DNA of 64,000 nucleotides from Pycnopodia helianthoides (lineage: Eukaryota > Echinodermata > Asteroidea > Forcipulatida > Asteriidae): the NCBI GenBank assembly GCA_032158295.1, contig CM063246.1, positions 19,092,991 through 19,156,990 of the forward strand, given 5' to 3'. Each line of letters starts with the position of its first letter. Within the stretch, counting starts at the first letter, position 1. This document shows, piece after piece, positions 43,301 to 53,590 of the stretch. The position numbers were made by a program, and so were the translations under genes. The notes under the pieces are model-generated. The model had not been told where the DNA came from, did not search any database, and worked only from the letters and a program-made list of their open reading frames with translations.

Positions 43301-45149
43301 TGTAGTTACGTTGTTTTATAGATGAGCCAGTGGAGAGCGGCTTCATCTTCGTGTCTGTGATGTATGGAGACATGAACTTTTATGAGAAGAACATGGATAT
43401 CTGCACTCTGTATCAGGAGTCCGACCCAGAAGAGGAAAGGGACACCTTTTTTGATTGCCCAATGGAAGACGGTTTGTTCATTTATTTGGCTATTTTTATT
43501 TTATTACAAGTTTTTTTTAAAGATGATCTTCCCGGCAAGGCAACTCGGTTACTAAACTCACACAAGGGGATATAAACACAAGGCTCTCCCTCATACAAAC
43601 ATTGGTTTAACGTCTTTGATTATGCATGGCACAAACCAAGAAATTGTGATTCAGTAACTAGACGACAATACTTATTCGAGTCTTGTGAAATCATCATTGC
43701 ACTATTATGTTTCATTGCATTATAATACTGTCCTAAACTTTTTCAGGAAACGAAATCACACAACGTTCAAATACGCGTTAGGCGGAGCGACTAAACTAGG
43801 GTACAATTTGAGGGGGACAAGGGGTGCACCATTTTTTTCTACAGGGGGAGGGGCAGTTGTGGCCAATTAAAACCGTAAATTCTGTTCGCATTTTTCTTAA
43901 ACAAGCCCCCCTCTCAGGCGCTGATATGTCATTTAATTTTTATCAGACAAAAGTGGAGGTAAAACACAAAAACATTGTCTGCGTGTGAATAGAAAAATAG
44001 TTTAAACAAAATTAAAGTTGATACATAAAAGCCTAAAAATTTAACATTTTGTTCTGGTAAGTTTGTAATCTCAAATGTTCAGATTTCAAATGGAGGCACC
44101 GGGGGCACAGCCATTTATTGGGGGAGGGGGTGCCCCGTACCCCTCCCCCTTCTTTTACGTCGCTGAATGGGCATGTCGTGGCCGAGCGGATAAGAACACC
44201 GGACTCAAGCTCTGGTGTTTCTGATCGGCAGGGTGTGGGTTCGAGTCCCGGTCGTGACACTTGTGTCCTTAAGCAAGACACTTAACCATTATTGCTTCGT
44301 CATTCGGATGGGACGTAAAGCCGTAGGTCCCGTTATTATGCATTTTTGTTGGTGTAAACTGCTCATATTTATTATCGTATATCCACTTTCGCAGAGTGAC
44401 TCTTGACTCTTATTACACACAACGAAATGAAGAAGACGATGATCTAGGTCATAGCATTGTGAAATAATTTTTTACAAATGTGTTTGATCGACACTCGCTT
44501 GCTGACTTCTCCATTTTTCTACAACACCATTAAAACAATTGCATTTAACTATTCTGAACTATCGTATTATCGTATTCTTTTGTTGCAGGAAACAAGTACT
44601 ACATGAAAGAGCTCCATGTTCCATTTTTTGTCCCCAGTGTAAGTTTCGTTATTCTAACAAACATTTTTCTTCTTATCAGTCGCCCTTCCCAAATACAGAC
44701 CATGTTATCTTTGTTTACAAAAAAAGTGATCTTGTATTCCATGGCTTTTCTGGCAGGCAAGATAGTGCACCGGTCACACGAGAAATTTCACAGTTAGTGT
44801 GTCATAATTTCCTCATATATTCAAGAGCTCTAAAAGTAACAACTGAACAGCGTTTCAGATGTGCCACCTTTCTTCATAGCAACAAATTTGTTAGGCGAAC
44901 TTCAAAATGATTTTGAGAAAAAGAAAAAAAAGGTCCCTTTTTATTTGCATCTGAAAGCTATGACAAAAATGAAGACTAATTTGTTACCTCCCCCGAAGAC
45001 TTTTAATAAAAAAAATTAAAGGTTGAGGTTTTTAACAATTATTTGTTGCTGTTGTTTTGTTACTGCAGGGCCATTTCAGGGCGAAAGCAAAACTGACAGA
45101 CCAGGCAGATAGAACCGTCCTATGTGCGTCGGCTGATATGACGTTATGA
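40309..45149 (+). CDS. Type II membrane protein with GM2-activator/ML-like ectodomain
   Basis: Exons: 40309-40963, 42809-42904, 43322-43471, 44589-44638, 45069-45149; all are GT-AG with matching phases, giving 343 residues. A short basic cytoplasmic tail (MRMTFKRG) precedes a membrane segment at about 8-27, then a Pro-rich and acidic, low-complexity stalk (about 29-200), then a folded domain from about 203. That domain has cysteines 218, 278, 296 and 336, the pattern FFDCPMEDGNKYY and PSGHFRAKAKLTD, and ends in LCASADMTL. CP..G.Y, P.G.(Y/F).. and a final cysteine are typical of GM2 activator and ML-domain proteins, which bind lipids. Sequons at N76 and N247 fit a luminal or extracellular side. 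GM2A itself is secreted and has no anchor or stalk. Lipid binding is inferred. The ATG chosen is the first in frame, next to the membrane segment. Confidence 0.8.
41009..41379. repeat. TTAA-flanked miniature transposon in the GM2A-like gene intron 1
   Basis: The termini TTAAAGGAACATTACAGAAT and ATTCTGTAATGTTCCTTTAA are perfect inverted repeats. The element starts 46 bp after the exon 1 donor. Confidence 0.65.
42296..42613 (-). pseudogene. Multi-spanning membrane protein fragment, possibly DRAM/TMEM150 family
   Basis: This 105-codon open frame on the minus strand, inside intron 1 of the GM2A-like gene, has two hydrophobic spans (IIAIVCLVLFIGF; AFCIGCVHVVIVGIALIGIA) around LLANFELKKIAFIIHGAGF. 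The order (membrane span, NF, H.(I)GA, membrane span) recalls the Frag1/DRAM/Sfk1 family. It ends in a basic tail and a stop codon. The frame stays open to about 42645, where an acceptor-like CCTGTTTACGAAAG occurs, so it may be a last exon of a nested gene or a retrocopy remnant. Upstream exons were not found. Confidence 0.35.
44175..44345 (+). repeat. tRNA-Leu(CAA)-derived SINE, best copy
   Basis: The first 84 bases fold like a type II tRNA: A box TGGCCGAGCGG, anticodon loop CTCAAGC (anticodon CAA) in the stem ACCGGA/TCTGGT, a long variable arm, and B box GGTTCGAGTCC. A tRNA-unrelated body follows (CAAGACACTTAACCATTATT, GGGACGTAAAGCCGTAGG). It lies in intron 3 of the GM2A-like gene. It is unlikely to be a true tRNA because the family is dispersed with a common tail. 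Confidence 0.75.
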
Positions 45150-46690
45150 GCAATTGGAAACTACCGTATAGATTCAGAAGAAATGTCGGTGCTGCAAAAC
45201 AAACAACAAACAAACAAACAAACAAACAAACAAACAAACACCACAGCATGGACACAATGAAACCAATACAAACATTGTATAGGCTTTTCCATTGCAACGT
45301 CACAGCCTGACATCTTGCCAACCAAGGTCGGAAAACTATGGGAAGTCATAAATACAAAGCAAAAACAAATACACACAGTTTGTAACAATGTTACACAACT
45401 ATTCAAAACTACTTGTTGAGTTTGTTGGAGACAAACTAACCAATCACTAGATGTATTATTTCAGTTGAACGTTTGCAGAAATGTTGATTTTGGTCACAGC
45501 ATCTGTCAACACGATTGAATGTTTTGCAATCATTCGGCAGCCTAGGCCAACCAGCGCGGTTTGTTTAACAACAATGGAAAGGTCTATATTATACCTGTCT
45601 TTATAAATAATTTTATAAAGGTTTCAAATGAATTGATTTTTTTTAGATGAGAAGTGCAAATGCAGAAATAGTTTTGTGAAGTTTAGATTGTTTGTGGTTT
45701 ATTATTTATGAAAGTAATGAAGAAGGGTATAATTGAGAATGGAAACATAATGATACATTTTTTTTTTTACAACGGTATGCTTGTCTGAAGAGGGGATTTA
45801 AAACTCGTACTAGAACGTGTGATGAGGAGTGAGGATTATGATATAAAAGGAATATTTTAAATGATAAATTTGAAGTAACTTTGTTGCGTGTAATAACCAC
45901 AGGTTTATGCAAGTTTAATTCCAAAGCCTATGCAATGCAGATAAATGTACATTTGGTGCTCAATATGTGGCATGGTGTGCCCCATCTATTGTGTCTTCAT
46001 TGTGCTCCGTGAATCTTGGAAATTCATAAGAGGATTTTAGGGGGAAGGAGTACTTCGAGCTGTACGAGTTTGAGGGGGCGCCCTCTGCCACATATTGGGC
46101 AAGGTAGTGATATCAACACTCCCTAACTCGTGTTTCTCTAGTTATTATTATTTTTTCTTCATAGTGGGATACGGTGGTACAATTGAAGTCGGTGAAGATA
46201 CTTTTTTTTTAGTTGTAGCCATCGAAATGTAGTAAATCTTACCAACTGTCTATGGTAGTCTGTGGTTGTTAACTTGATGGACACATTCAATCAATACAAA
46301 GTAATGCCTCATGTTATTGTGTTGTCTCATTTAGACACCTTATAATTTCTTATTTTTTGTAGTGTTGTCTGTATTTGTAGCTGTTATGTTACTTATTGAT
46401 TGGCCGTAAACCATGATCTGACCCATTAGTGGTGCTTTTTCGGAGCTCGCTGACATCGAGTGTATTAACTCTTGATTGGCCCTTTCCGATGTGACTTTTG
46501 TACACTTCAGCACGTTAGATATTAATACACAAAAATAATAAATGAAAAAATTATTCAACAAAAAGTAAAAGCATTTTCAGTAATTTTCCCTCCCGTCCCA
46601 GGTAAGAAGCTTAAAAAAACTTAGAGAAACTTAAAAAAAATATATGTACTACTGGTAAAAAGCTGCGAATTTCAGCTTTTAAAAACTAGC

Positions 46691-47034
46691 TTAAAGGCAC
46701 AGTACACGTTTGGTAATGACTCTGGAAATTTATGGCAAGAAAAACTTTTTGAGAATTTGGAGAAACTTTTAACTTCGAAGTACTACGGTTATGGAAAATC
46801 ACTTTTTATTCCCCAAAATTTGAATCTGATAAGCGTTTCTGTCACAAACGCTTCTCAGACTGTGTGTTCTTAGTTCTTCCTGCGTGGAAATATTCGTTCC
46901 GGTGTTTCGGTGATATCTCAAAAACGCGACCACCTTTTGAGTGAAATTTTCACAGGTTAGTTTTATTGTATGTACCTACATAAGATTAACACAATCAGTA
47001 GGCTCCAATTACCAAACGTGCACTGTGCCTTTAA
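46691..47034. repeat. TTAA-flanked miniature transposon
   Basis: Near-perfect termini, TTAAAGGCACAGTACACGTT and AACGTGCACTGTGCCTTTAA, bound a 344-bp AT-rich noncoding core shared with the copies at 22230 and 34907. Confidence 0.65.
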
Positions 47035-47785
47035 GCTTATCTTCTTTTTCCCCCGGAATTAACTGTTTAATTTTTAAATTATAGTCACGTCAGGAAGTAA
47101 TTACCCTTTTATAGCTCCTTATATGCAACATTTTGTCCATTTCAACTGACTGCACTGATATTCGTTTTAATTCAACATAACATTTCAAGTCATCGGCCAT
47201 TCGTTATAATTCGGCAGAAGAAGCAATACTAACTCAATGCATCGCGTCAGAATTTAAGAATAGGGATAAAAACTGATGAAAGCTGCAAAGCTTCATCGGC
47301 AGGAGTATTGTTCTTGCTCGTATGTTGTATTTTGTGCACTTTATTTTTTAGAACACTTAGTTAGATTATGCAAATCAGTCAGCATGCTAGTCTTGAAACA
47401 ATGTCACGATTCACAGAGTTCTACAAAGCAGAAAATATTGAGTGAGGGCCGCTGTCGGCACATGCTGACATATTTAAATAATATGTCCATTGTCTTCACC
47501 ACAATCGTACATGCACACTGGTCAGCTCATATGCCATGATATAGCTGGACCATGCCACCTGTCCTAGAGGGGGTGTCAATCAACAAGGTGATTTTGTTAA
47601 AATTGGGACAGCATCCTCCGTGTATACAAAATCGGTATGTCAGATTGTCAATGGTAGATGAATAAAACTTAATTAATACAGCAAGCAAATAAGGTTAAAT
47701 TAACCTAATATAGGCAATACCCGGACAAGTAAAAAACAGTTAGACATCGTACCCGGGAGCAACGCGTTGCAACCAAACAGGGTTC

Positions 47786-47975
47786 AATTTCATGGAGCTG
47801 CTTAAGCTGACAATTTTGCTTACAAGTTTTGTGCTTGGCAAACATTGGCAGGAAACCAGTCAGAATTGTTGCATAAGAAATTGTATATTAGCTGGTAACT
47901 TTATTCTGGTAAGCATAATTTGGTTGTGCTTAGCTATCTTCTGTGCTTAAGCAGCTCTATGAAGTTGGGCCCAGG
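47786..47975. repeat. GCTTAGCA-family foldback element
   Basis: The termini TCAATTTCATGGAGCTGCTT and AAGCAGCTCTATGAAGTTGG are inverted repeats about 190 bp apart. Confidence 0.6.
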
Positions 47976-48126
47976 TCCCGCGCCTGGTGGAAGGTTTCAA
48001 ATTATTTAACAAAATTATAAAAACTAAAACAAGTAATAAACCAACAAGATGTCAACCTGACATGGCATGTAAGTTGTTTTGTTAAGAAAGAGCTGGTGTG
48101 CTAAACATTCCAGAGCTCTATGACCT

Positions 48127-48288
48127 GGGGTCGATTTCACAAAACTCTTCCTAACTTAGGACTAGTCCTAGGCAATGCTAAGAGATGGGACTAGTCTTAA
48201 GTACTGGTCCTAACTTAGGACTAGTCCTATCTCTTAGCATTGCCTAGGACTAGTCCTAAGTTAGGAAGAGTTTTGTGAAATTGACCCC
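48127..48288. repeat. Near-perfect 160-bp hairpin repeat
   Basis: TTTCACAAAACTCTTCCTAA-CTTAGGACTAGTCCTAGG on the left is matched on the right by CCTAGGACTAGTCC-TAAGTTAGGAAGAGTTTTG. The loop holds further ACTAGTCC copies. Confidence 0.8.
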
Positions 48289-50452
48289 TGGACCGGCCAG
48301 ATCCTCTTAATCAAAAATTTGGTGGGTGTAAAAAATAGCTCTCGAGCTATTTTGACAGGTCTAGCATTTTACCTTGTATTTTATCCATGTGCTGTTCAAG
48401 ACTTGATCGTTATCACAATAATACCTCTATGCTGTTATCTTTACATTTTTACAACCCTTGTTTTTTATCGGTTAAATAAACGACAATGTTTTTTTTTAAT
48501 CCCTGTGTTTTATTTGTTCTGAGTTTTCGTTGTCCAGGGACTGAACATAGACAGGCTGATAGCAAGTTCGATACGCAATCGTTGTGATGGGGGGGGGGGG
48601 TGTTAATTATGGTGTGATGATTCTGTCATATCACCCGAGGAGGCGATCGACATAAGGATCTGATCTGAGTTATTTGGGCCCATTTGGAACTTGCTTTATT
48701 TAATGACTCTCATGTGCCACGTCTAATTGTGATCCCATTGATTTTTAAGAATTTCACAGTTAATCACCGTGTAGGATTTATTGGCCAGCGCCTTGGGGTG
48801 TCGCCTGCCATGCAAGTGCACAGACGACAACACCACGCCCCCCCGATCCCATGATCGAATAACTCTTGAGGGCGCCCTATCTCATGTTGACGTTTGTCTC
48901 GTTTGTCACCTGTGTGTGATGTCGACGTGTACGCCAGTTCACCGAAAGCTTTGGAACGGAAGGAGGTATGTCGTCTGCTCAGTTAAAGTTTTCAAAAGAA
49001 ATGTTTTAAGAAGTAGAAGTGTGTGTGGTACCACAAAGAAGTTGAATAATTGTGAAATTAACCGATATTTGGAAAGGGTGACGATTTCGAATGCCAACTT
49101 TTCACGTACTCCTCATTACTAATACTAGTATCACTCAGTATCACTACAGATATCACAAAACTTTAAACGCTAGCGCTAACAATGACCACACTGTTTTAAT
49201 AAAAACTAAGCAAGCTATTGCTAGGTTACCGTTACTCGTTAGTGAGTAATAATATTAGTGACTAGTAACAGTAACACTGTAACACTCCGGAAGGAGTAGC
49301 AATTTTCAATAATGCCTCTTTCACTTTCAATTCACACTAGACAAATTTCCTGGGAAAACTTTGTTGACACATTCAGACATTTGGAAATGTTTTAAACCCT
49401 GGCAAAGTCTAGAGAAAAAGTAAATTGGGCCCTGAACCAAAAATGAACCCGTGAACTGAAGAATGACCCAAAGTAAATGTAAAATCTTTGACCAGAAGTG
49501 CACCGCCACAAGCATGGGTACACTTTTTGTTACAAACTTAGACACAAAATGACCAACACATAAATATTGAGTAACTCTTTGCAGATCTTGTATTCGACAA
49601 ACTCAAGTACTTTCTACTCTTCATTCACACAGCGCTGGTTATTTAGTTTACAAACAACACTGAAATAACTGTTACATCACTGGTTTTAAAACTGTTGTTC
49701 ATAACAATACATGGACATGAAAAAAAATGTGTACCCATGATTGTGGCTGTGCACAGTAGCAATGATCTTGAATCTGGTACCTGGCTGGACCCCTGGCTGG
49801 GACCAGGCCCAGAGGTTTATCGCAATTATGAACATAGCCTAGGACAGATGCATAACTTCAGTTACCAAATTCAGTGTGATAGTTATGCCAGCTCCGTTAT
49901 GAAAAGTTAAGTTGAATTGAATTTTATGACACTTGGTGGGTACACTTTTCTGAGGTACAGTTAATTTCTTTAACCCTCCTACTGTCAGTGACTCTTGGCA
50001 ACATTTTCCAGTGAGTTGACCAACCATTTAAAACCATTCGACTGCCAAGGTTGTGTACGGTGGCACAACTGTGCACAGACCTAACTGTGTACTGTGTACA
50101 TGCATTCCCTCATGGTATCATATTGCAGGCTGGCATAGTTTATCTATCATTCAAAACCACAGTGAATGGTATTGAATGGTCAGACAGCAAGAGGGTTAAT
50201 TCATATATGTGTAATAAAGACAGCAATGAACGACATGTTAAAGATGTCTTCATGGAATGGTATTATGGGAGCGTCCGGAAACCTGACGTGGAGGGCGCTC
50301 AATTTAATTTGAATATTAAAAGAACCATTTTTTATGAATTGACTGAGAAGTTTATAAAGACCGAAAATTTACAGGGGGCATGCTTATACCTGTCACATAA
50401 AATAATGATGAAAATGTGAATGACGTGATTTCCTTCCTAGGTCTCATTTACC

Positions 50453-51526
50453 ATGGGGAAGAAAGATACACAGAGAAGTCAGCTGTCTGTTGACCAGTAC
50501 AGGAAGACTATCGGCAAACAGGATTACAAAAAGAGTAAGAAGGATCTGCACCGGTCAAAGCGAGAGGCGGATCGACGAAAGACTAACACTGTCTTTAGGG
50601 TGAGGATCGGGTGACGTGTTTCAAATGTTAAAGGTCCCATTGATTGTGTACATATTTGAATAGTTTGGGAACCTGCACGCCTGTGTTTTTCGCTCCACCA
50701 ACCGAACTGAAAATTGTTTGTCCCTTGCAATTTCCTCTCATTGCAATATACACATAATTTTCACATTCGATACTTAACTTGCCCTCTGGTTCTTCCCAGA
50801 ACAAAAAACAAAAAACAAAACGACAACATTTGCAACCTTTCTTACATAAAAATATGGTTCAAATTTTACTTAGTAGTTAGTATACCTTTACAAATATATT
50901 CTTACCTTAATGCTTGTTCCAAAATCAAAGACATCAGGAGAATAGGCTGGCTCCTTTGTATATTATCTGCACGATAACTGTTTCAGCACACAGGGAATCC
51001 AATCGAGATTCTGTTGAAAGCAAGTTGAAGGATTCAAGTCAAGTGTTTTTCTCCATTGTCTTTTTATCACGAAGGAGATTTATCGTTATTATTGGGTTTT
51101 TTTCTCAGAACCACCCCATTTCATGACGAGATCGTTACATGGTTGTCATCTTGAACTATTGCCTTTCACGTTGTGCCGTAATCCAGGCAACACCCCCCCT
51201 TAGAAATATTGTCTCCTCCTCTTGCCCCCCAAAATGACATATTAAAAATGCACAAATGAATGGTTTGATACAATTAATAGCCCCCCTCCCCCCCAATTAA
51301 AAAAAAAAATAATAATAATAAATAAACCTTTGCCCCCTCCCCCTCAATTGAAAATCTCTGGTTTTGCCATTGCTTTCACACCATGCATAGCTTCAAATAA
51401 AATTATTTATTTTTGGTTTGTATCTTTGTCTTCTTCAAGGACTCGATGCTCGTCTTGCTTGCACTGTGTGGCGTCATGTGCCTTGTCTACATGTTCTTCT
51501 ATCTTCAGATGCCATCAGAGTCGTGA
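50453..51526 (+). CDS. TRIQK: TRIQK, triple QxxK/R motif-containing ER membrane protein
   Basis: Exon 50453-50599 (49 codons, donor GTGAGG) joins exon 51440-51526 (acceptor CTTCTTCAAG) in phase 0. The 77-residue product begins MGKKDTQRSQLSVDQYRK, continues TIGKQDYKKSKKDLHRSK and has a C-terminal membrane span at about 53-71 (VLLALCGVMCLVYMFFYL). This matches vertebrate TRIQK (about 86 residues) in motif order, basic linker and single tail anchor. The middle QxxK motif reads T19-K22, leaving two intact motifs (Q15-K18, Q23-K26), and the acidic C-terminus of the human protein is missing. The 5' UTR begins at an acceptor before 50441, so at least one noncoding exon lies upstream. The family is linked to the ER; its molecular role is not well known to me. 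Confidence 0.92.
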
Positions 51527-52327
51527 TTTATAGCATTCCCCCCCCCATGAACTACCATGAGTTTTGATTCAGTAACTGCGGACTACATCTCCAGCTCTCC
51601 AATCAGTGTTTATTTCGCACAGTAATGCAAGGCTGATCATGGTTCAAGTCTGGACTTTTGGTTATTGGATGGGGTTTATGGAGTAGGCCTTTCAGCTTAA
51701 GATATACCCTCTCCTGAGCCACCCATTACCCTTTACGAAAAAAATGTGTTTCTCTGTCTTAAAGTGTGCTTACCAAGGAGATGTTCACAAGAGAAGAGGC
51801 AGATCAAGAAAGTGATTTGTTTGTGGGGGGGGGGGGGACGGGACACGAGGGAGGTTGGTGGAGGGAACACTGATTCAGCATACCATCATGTACACTGTAA
51901 AAGCAGCATAGCTACAGGGGTGAAGGGAGCCTGGGGGAACTTGCCCCTTTCCATCACAATTTCCCAGGTCCCCCAGGTTTCCCCCCCCAAAAATCCAGAT
52001 ACATGTTGTGCCCTTAAAAGAAAGGGAATACATTGCCCTTGGCCCCCCCCCCCCCCCTACTGAAGAGCAATGCCCCCTGCCTCCAAGTGAAAAAATCCTG
52101 AATACGCCGCTGCACCGATTGTTATGAAATACATTTTTGCTTACGCACATTATTTGTGCTATACTGAGCACAAAGCATTTATCTCACTGGTAGACAGCTA
52201 TGAAATTTGCCCATTGTCGATAAAAAGGTATATAATCTCAATCCTTATGGATTTATACAGTATGGCAGGAGGTAGGTGATGGGATTGTGCCTTGATACGA
52301 GCGTGGGATTTAGCACACAGTCGGCGT

Positions 52328-52413
52328 GTCGTGGCCGAGCGGATAAGAACACTGGACTCAAGCTCTGGTGTTTCTGATCAGCAGAGTGTGTTGGTTCGAG
52401 TCCCGGTCGTGAC
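52328..52413 (+). repeat. tRNA-Leu(CAA)-derived SINE head, tail lost
   Basis: The A box, CTCAAGC anticodon loop and B box are intact, with one extra T in the variable arm compared with 44175. The body stops after ACACTTGATT and gives way to another repeat. Confidence 0.65.
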
Positions 52414-52433
52414 ACTTGATTGGCAGCATATTG

Positions 52434-52560
52434 CACCACAGCACCTTGTAAACCATTACATGGTGAAATAATTGAATAGGCTTCATACTTCAAAAATGTA
52501 GCTCCACATACCTTGCAGGAAAAAATACCAGCGCTTAGAAACGCCTGTATTAAGTGCTAC
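52434..52560. repeat. Dispersed repeat (family also at 39160 and 27185)
   Basis: The block CTTCATACTTCAAAAATGTA, GCTCCACATACCTTGCAGG and ACCAGCGCTT reappears reversed at 39160-39275 and at 27185-27295. Class unknown. Confidence 0.5.
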
Positions 52561-52839
52561 ATACAAGCAAGCTATTATGTCATAAGAAATGATTAGATTT
52601 GTCCTCTTAAAAAATACATGTAGAATAACAAGCAATGGCAGCCATTTTTAAAACTGTGAACATTTGTTGTTCCACCTATATTTTTCCACAGGACAAATTT
52701 GAGATGGCCGTATCGGCCAAATATCTTTCGCAACATGCTCTGACTGTGTGCCAATTTCCATGCTTGTATTATCAAAGGCATGATTCCCCCAAATTGTGTC
52801 CCTATCTGCCCCCACTAAAAGATATTTTGTATATTTTGA

Positions 52840-52845
52840 AATAAA
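52840..52845 (+). terminator. Candidate poly(A) signal for TRIQK
   Basis: AATAAA lies about 1.3 kb after the stop codon in an AT-rich stretch; another AATAAA is near 53953. Which one is used cannot be told from sequence alone. Confidence 0.25.
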
Positions 52846-53382
52846 CTTCATGTGAATCTGAATATATACATATTAAACTAGTAGGGGAGATGGCCTTAAA
52901 CGAGCACAAACGAAAACATGTCCATTTATAGCCCAAAAAGTAAAGCAAAGAGTAATGGGAAGGTATCCAGAAAAAAAGATGGAAAATTTTAGCCAATCAA
53001 AGTTATAAGTTTACAAACAGTGGGGTGGCTAAGAACCAATCAGAGTTAAGTAGTGAGGACAAAAGGTTGGTCAGTGAAAGGGTGGATTACTAGACCATAA
53101 AGGCGGTAACTGCGTAACACATACATATTAATACATTCACGTAAATCCGCTGGAAAAATTACTTTGTTGAAAGAAAATTGTTGATGGCATCCTAAAGGAA
53201 TTTTGAGGAGAGGGGAATTTATTGTTTCAATGAACAGCAAAAGAAATGAATGTACTTAAACGGGTCATTCCTGTAATAAAAGAGTAACTCATGAGTAAAA
53301 TGTACATTTTGTACTGAAACATTTCACAAGGGCGCCAAGGCAACCAGGTTCACGGATGCCTCAGTGAAGTATCGGGGCTGCT

Positions 53383-53590
53383 TAAAGGCAGTGGATACCT
53401 TTGGTAATTACTCAAGAAATACATTACCATAAAAACTTTCTCGGTAAAGAGCACCTGAGAGCTGCTGAAAGTATCAAACATAGGGTGATTTTTGGGGTAT
53501 GACTCGACAAACAAGTGATTTTTATTATTTGAAAAGCCTACATGTGGTAGAAAGCACCTGCAAAATTGAAGGCGACTTTTGGGTTTCAAA
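53383..53590. repeat. Partial miniature transposon of the same group
   Basis: It starts TTAAAGGCAGTGGATACCTT and continues with an inverted match to the end of the 27644 copy (CTTGGTATG / ACCTGAGAGCTGCTGAAAGT). It is truncated on the right. Confidence 0.4.

Larger units (their letters stand above)
45150..50452. other. Intergenic region GM2A-like gene to TRIQK
   Basis: It holds an (AAAC)n tract at 45196-45240, the TTAA element at 46691, and foldbacks at 47786 and 48127. A loose inverted repeat at 49490-49770 has GTGCACCGCCACAAGCATGG against CCATGATTGTGGCTGTGCAC. A possible noncoding TRIQK first exon ends at 48965 (GGAAGGAG then GTATGT). AATAAA at 46537-46542 is a possible poly(A) signal. No protein-coding gene is seen. 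Confidence 0.55.

Noticed and set aside
44175..44258. Functional tRNA-Leu(CAA) gene
   Set aside because: The same sequence occurs at least six times in the window with a common non-tRNA tail, so it is a SINE head.
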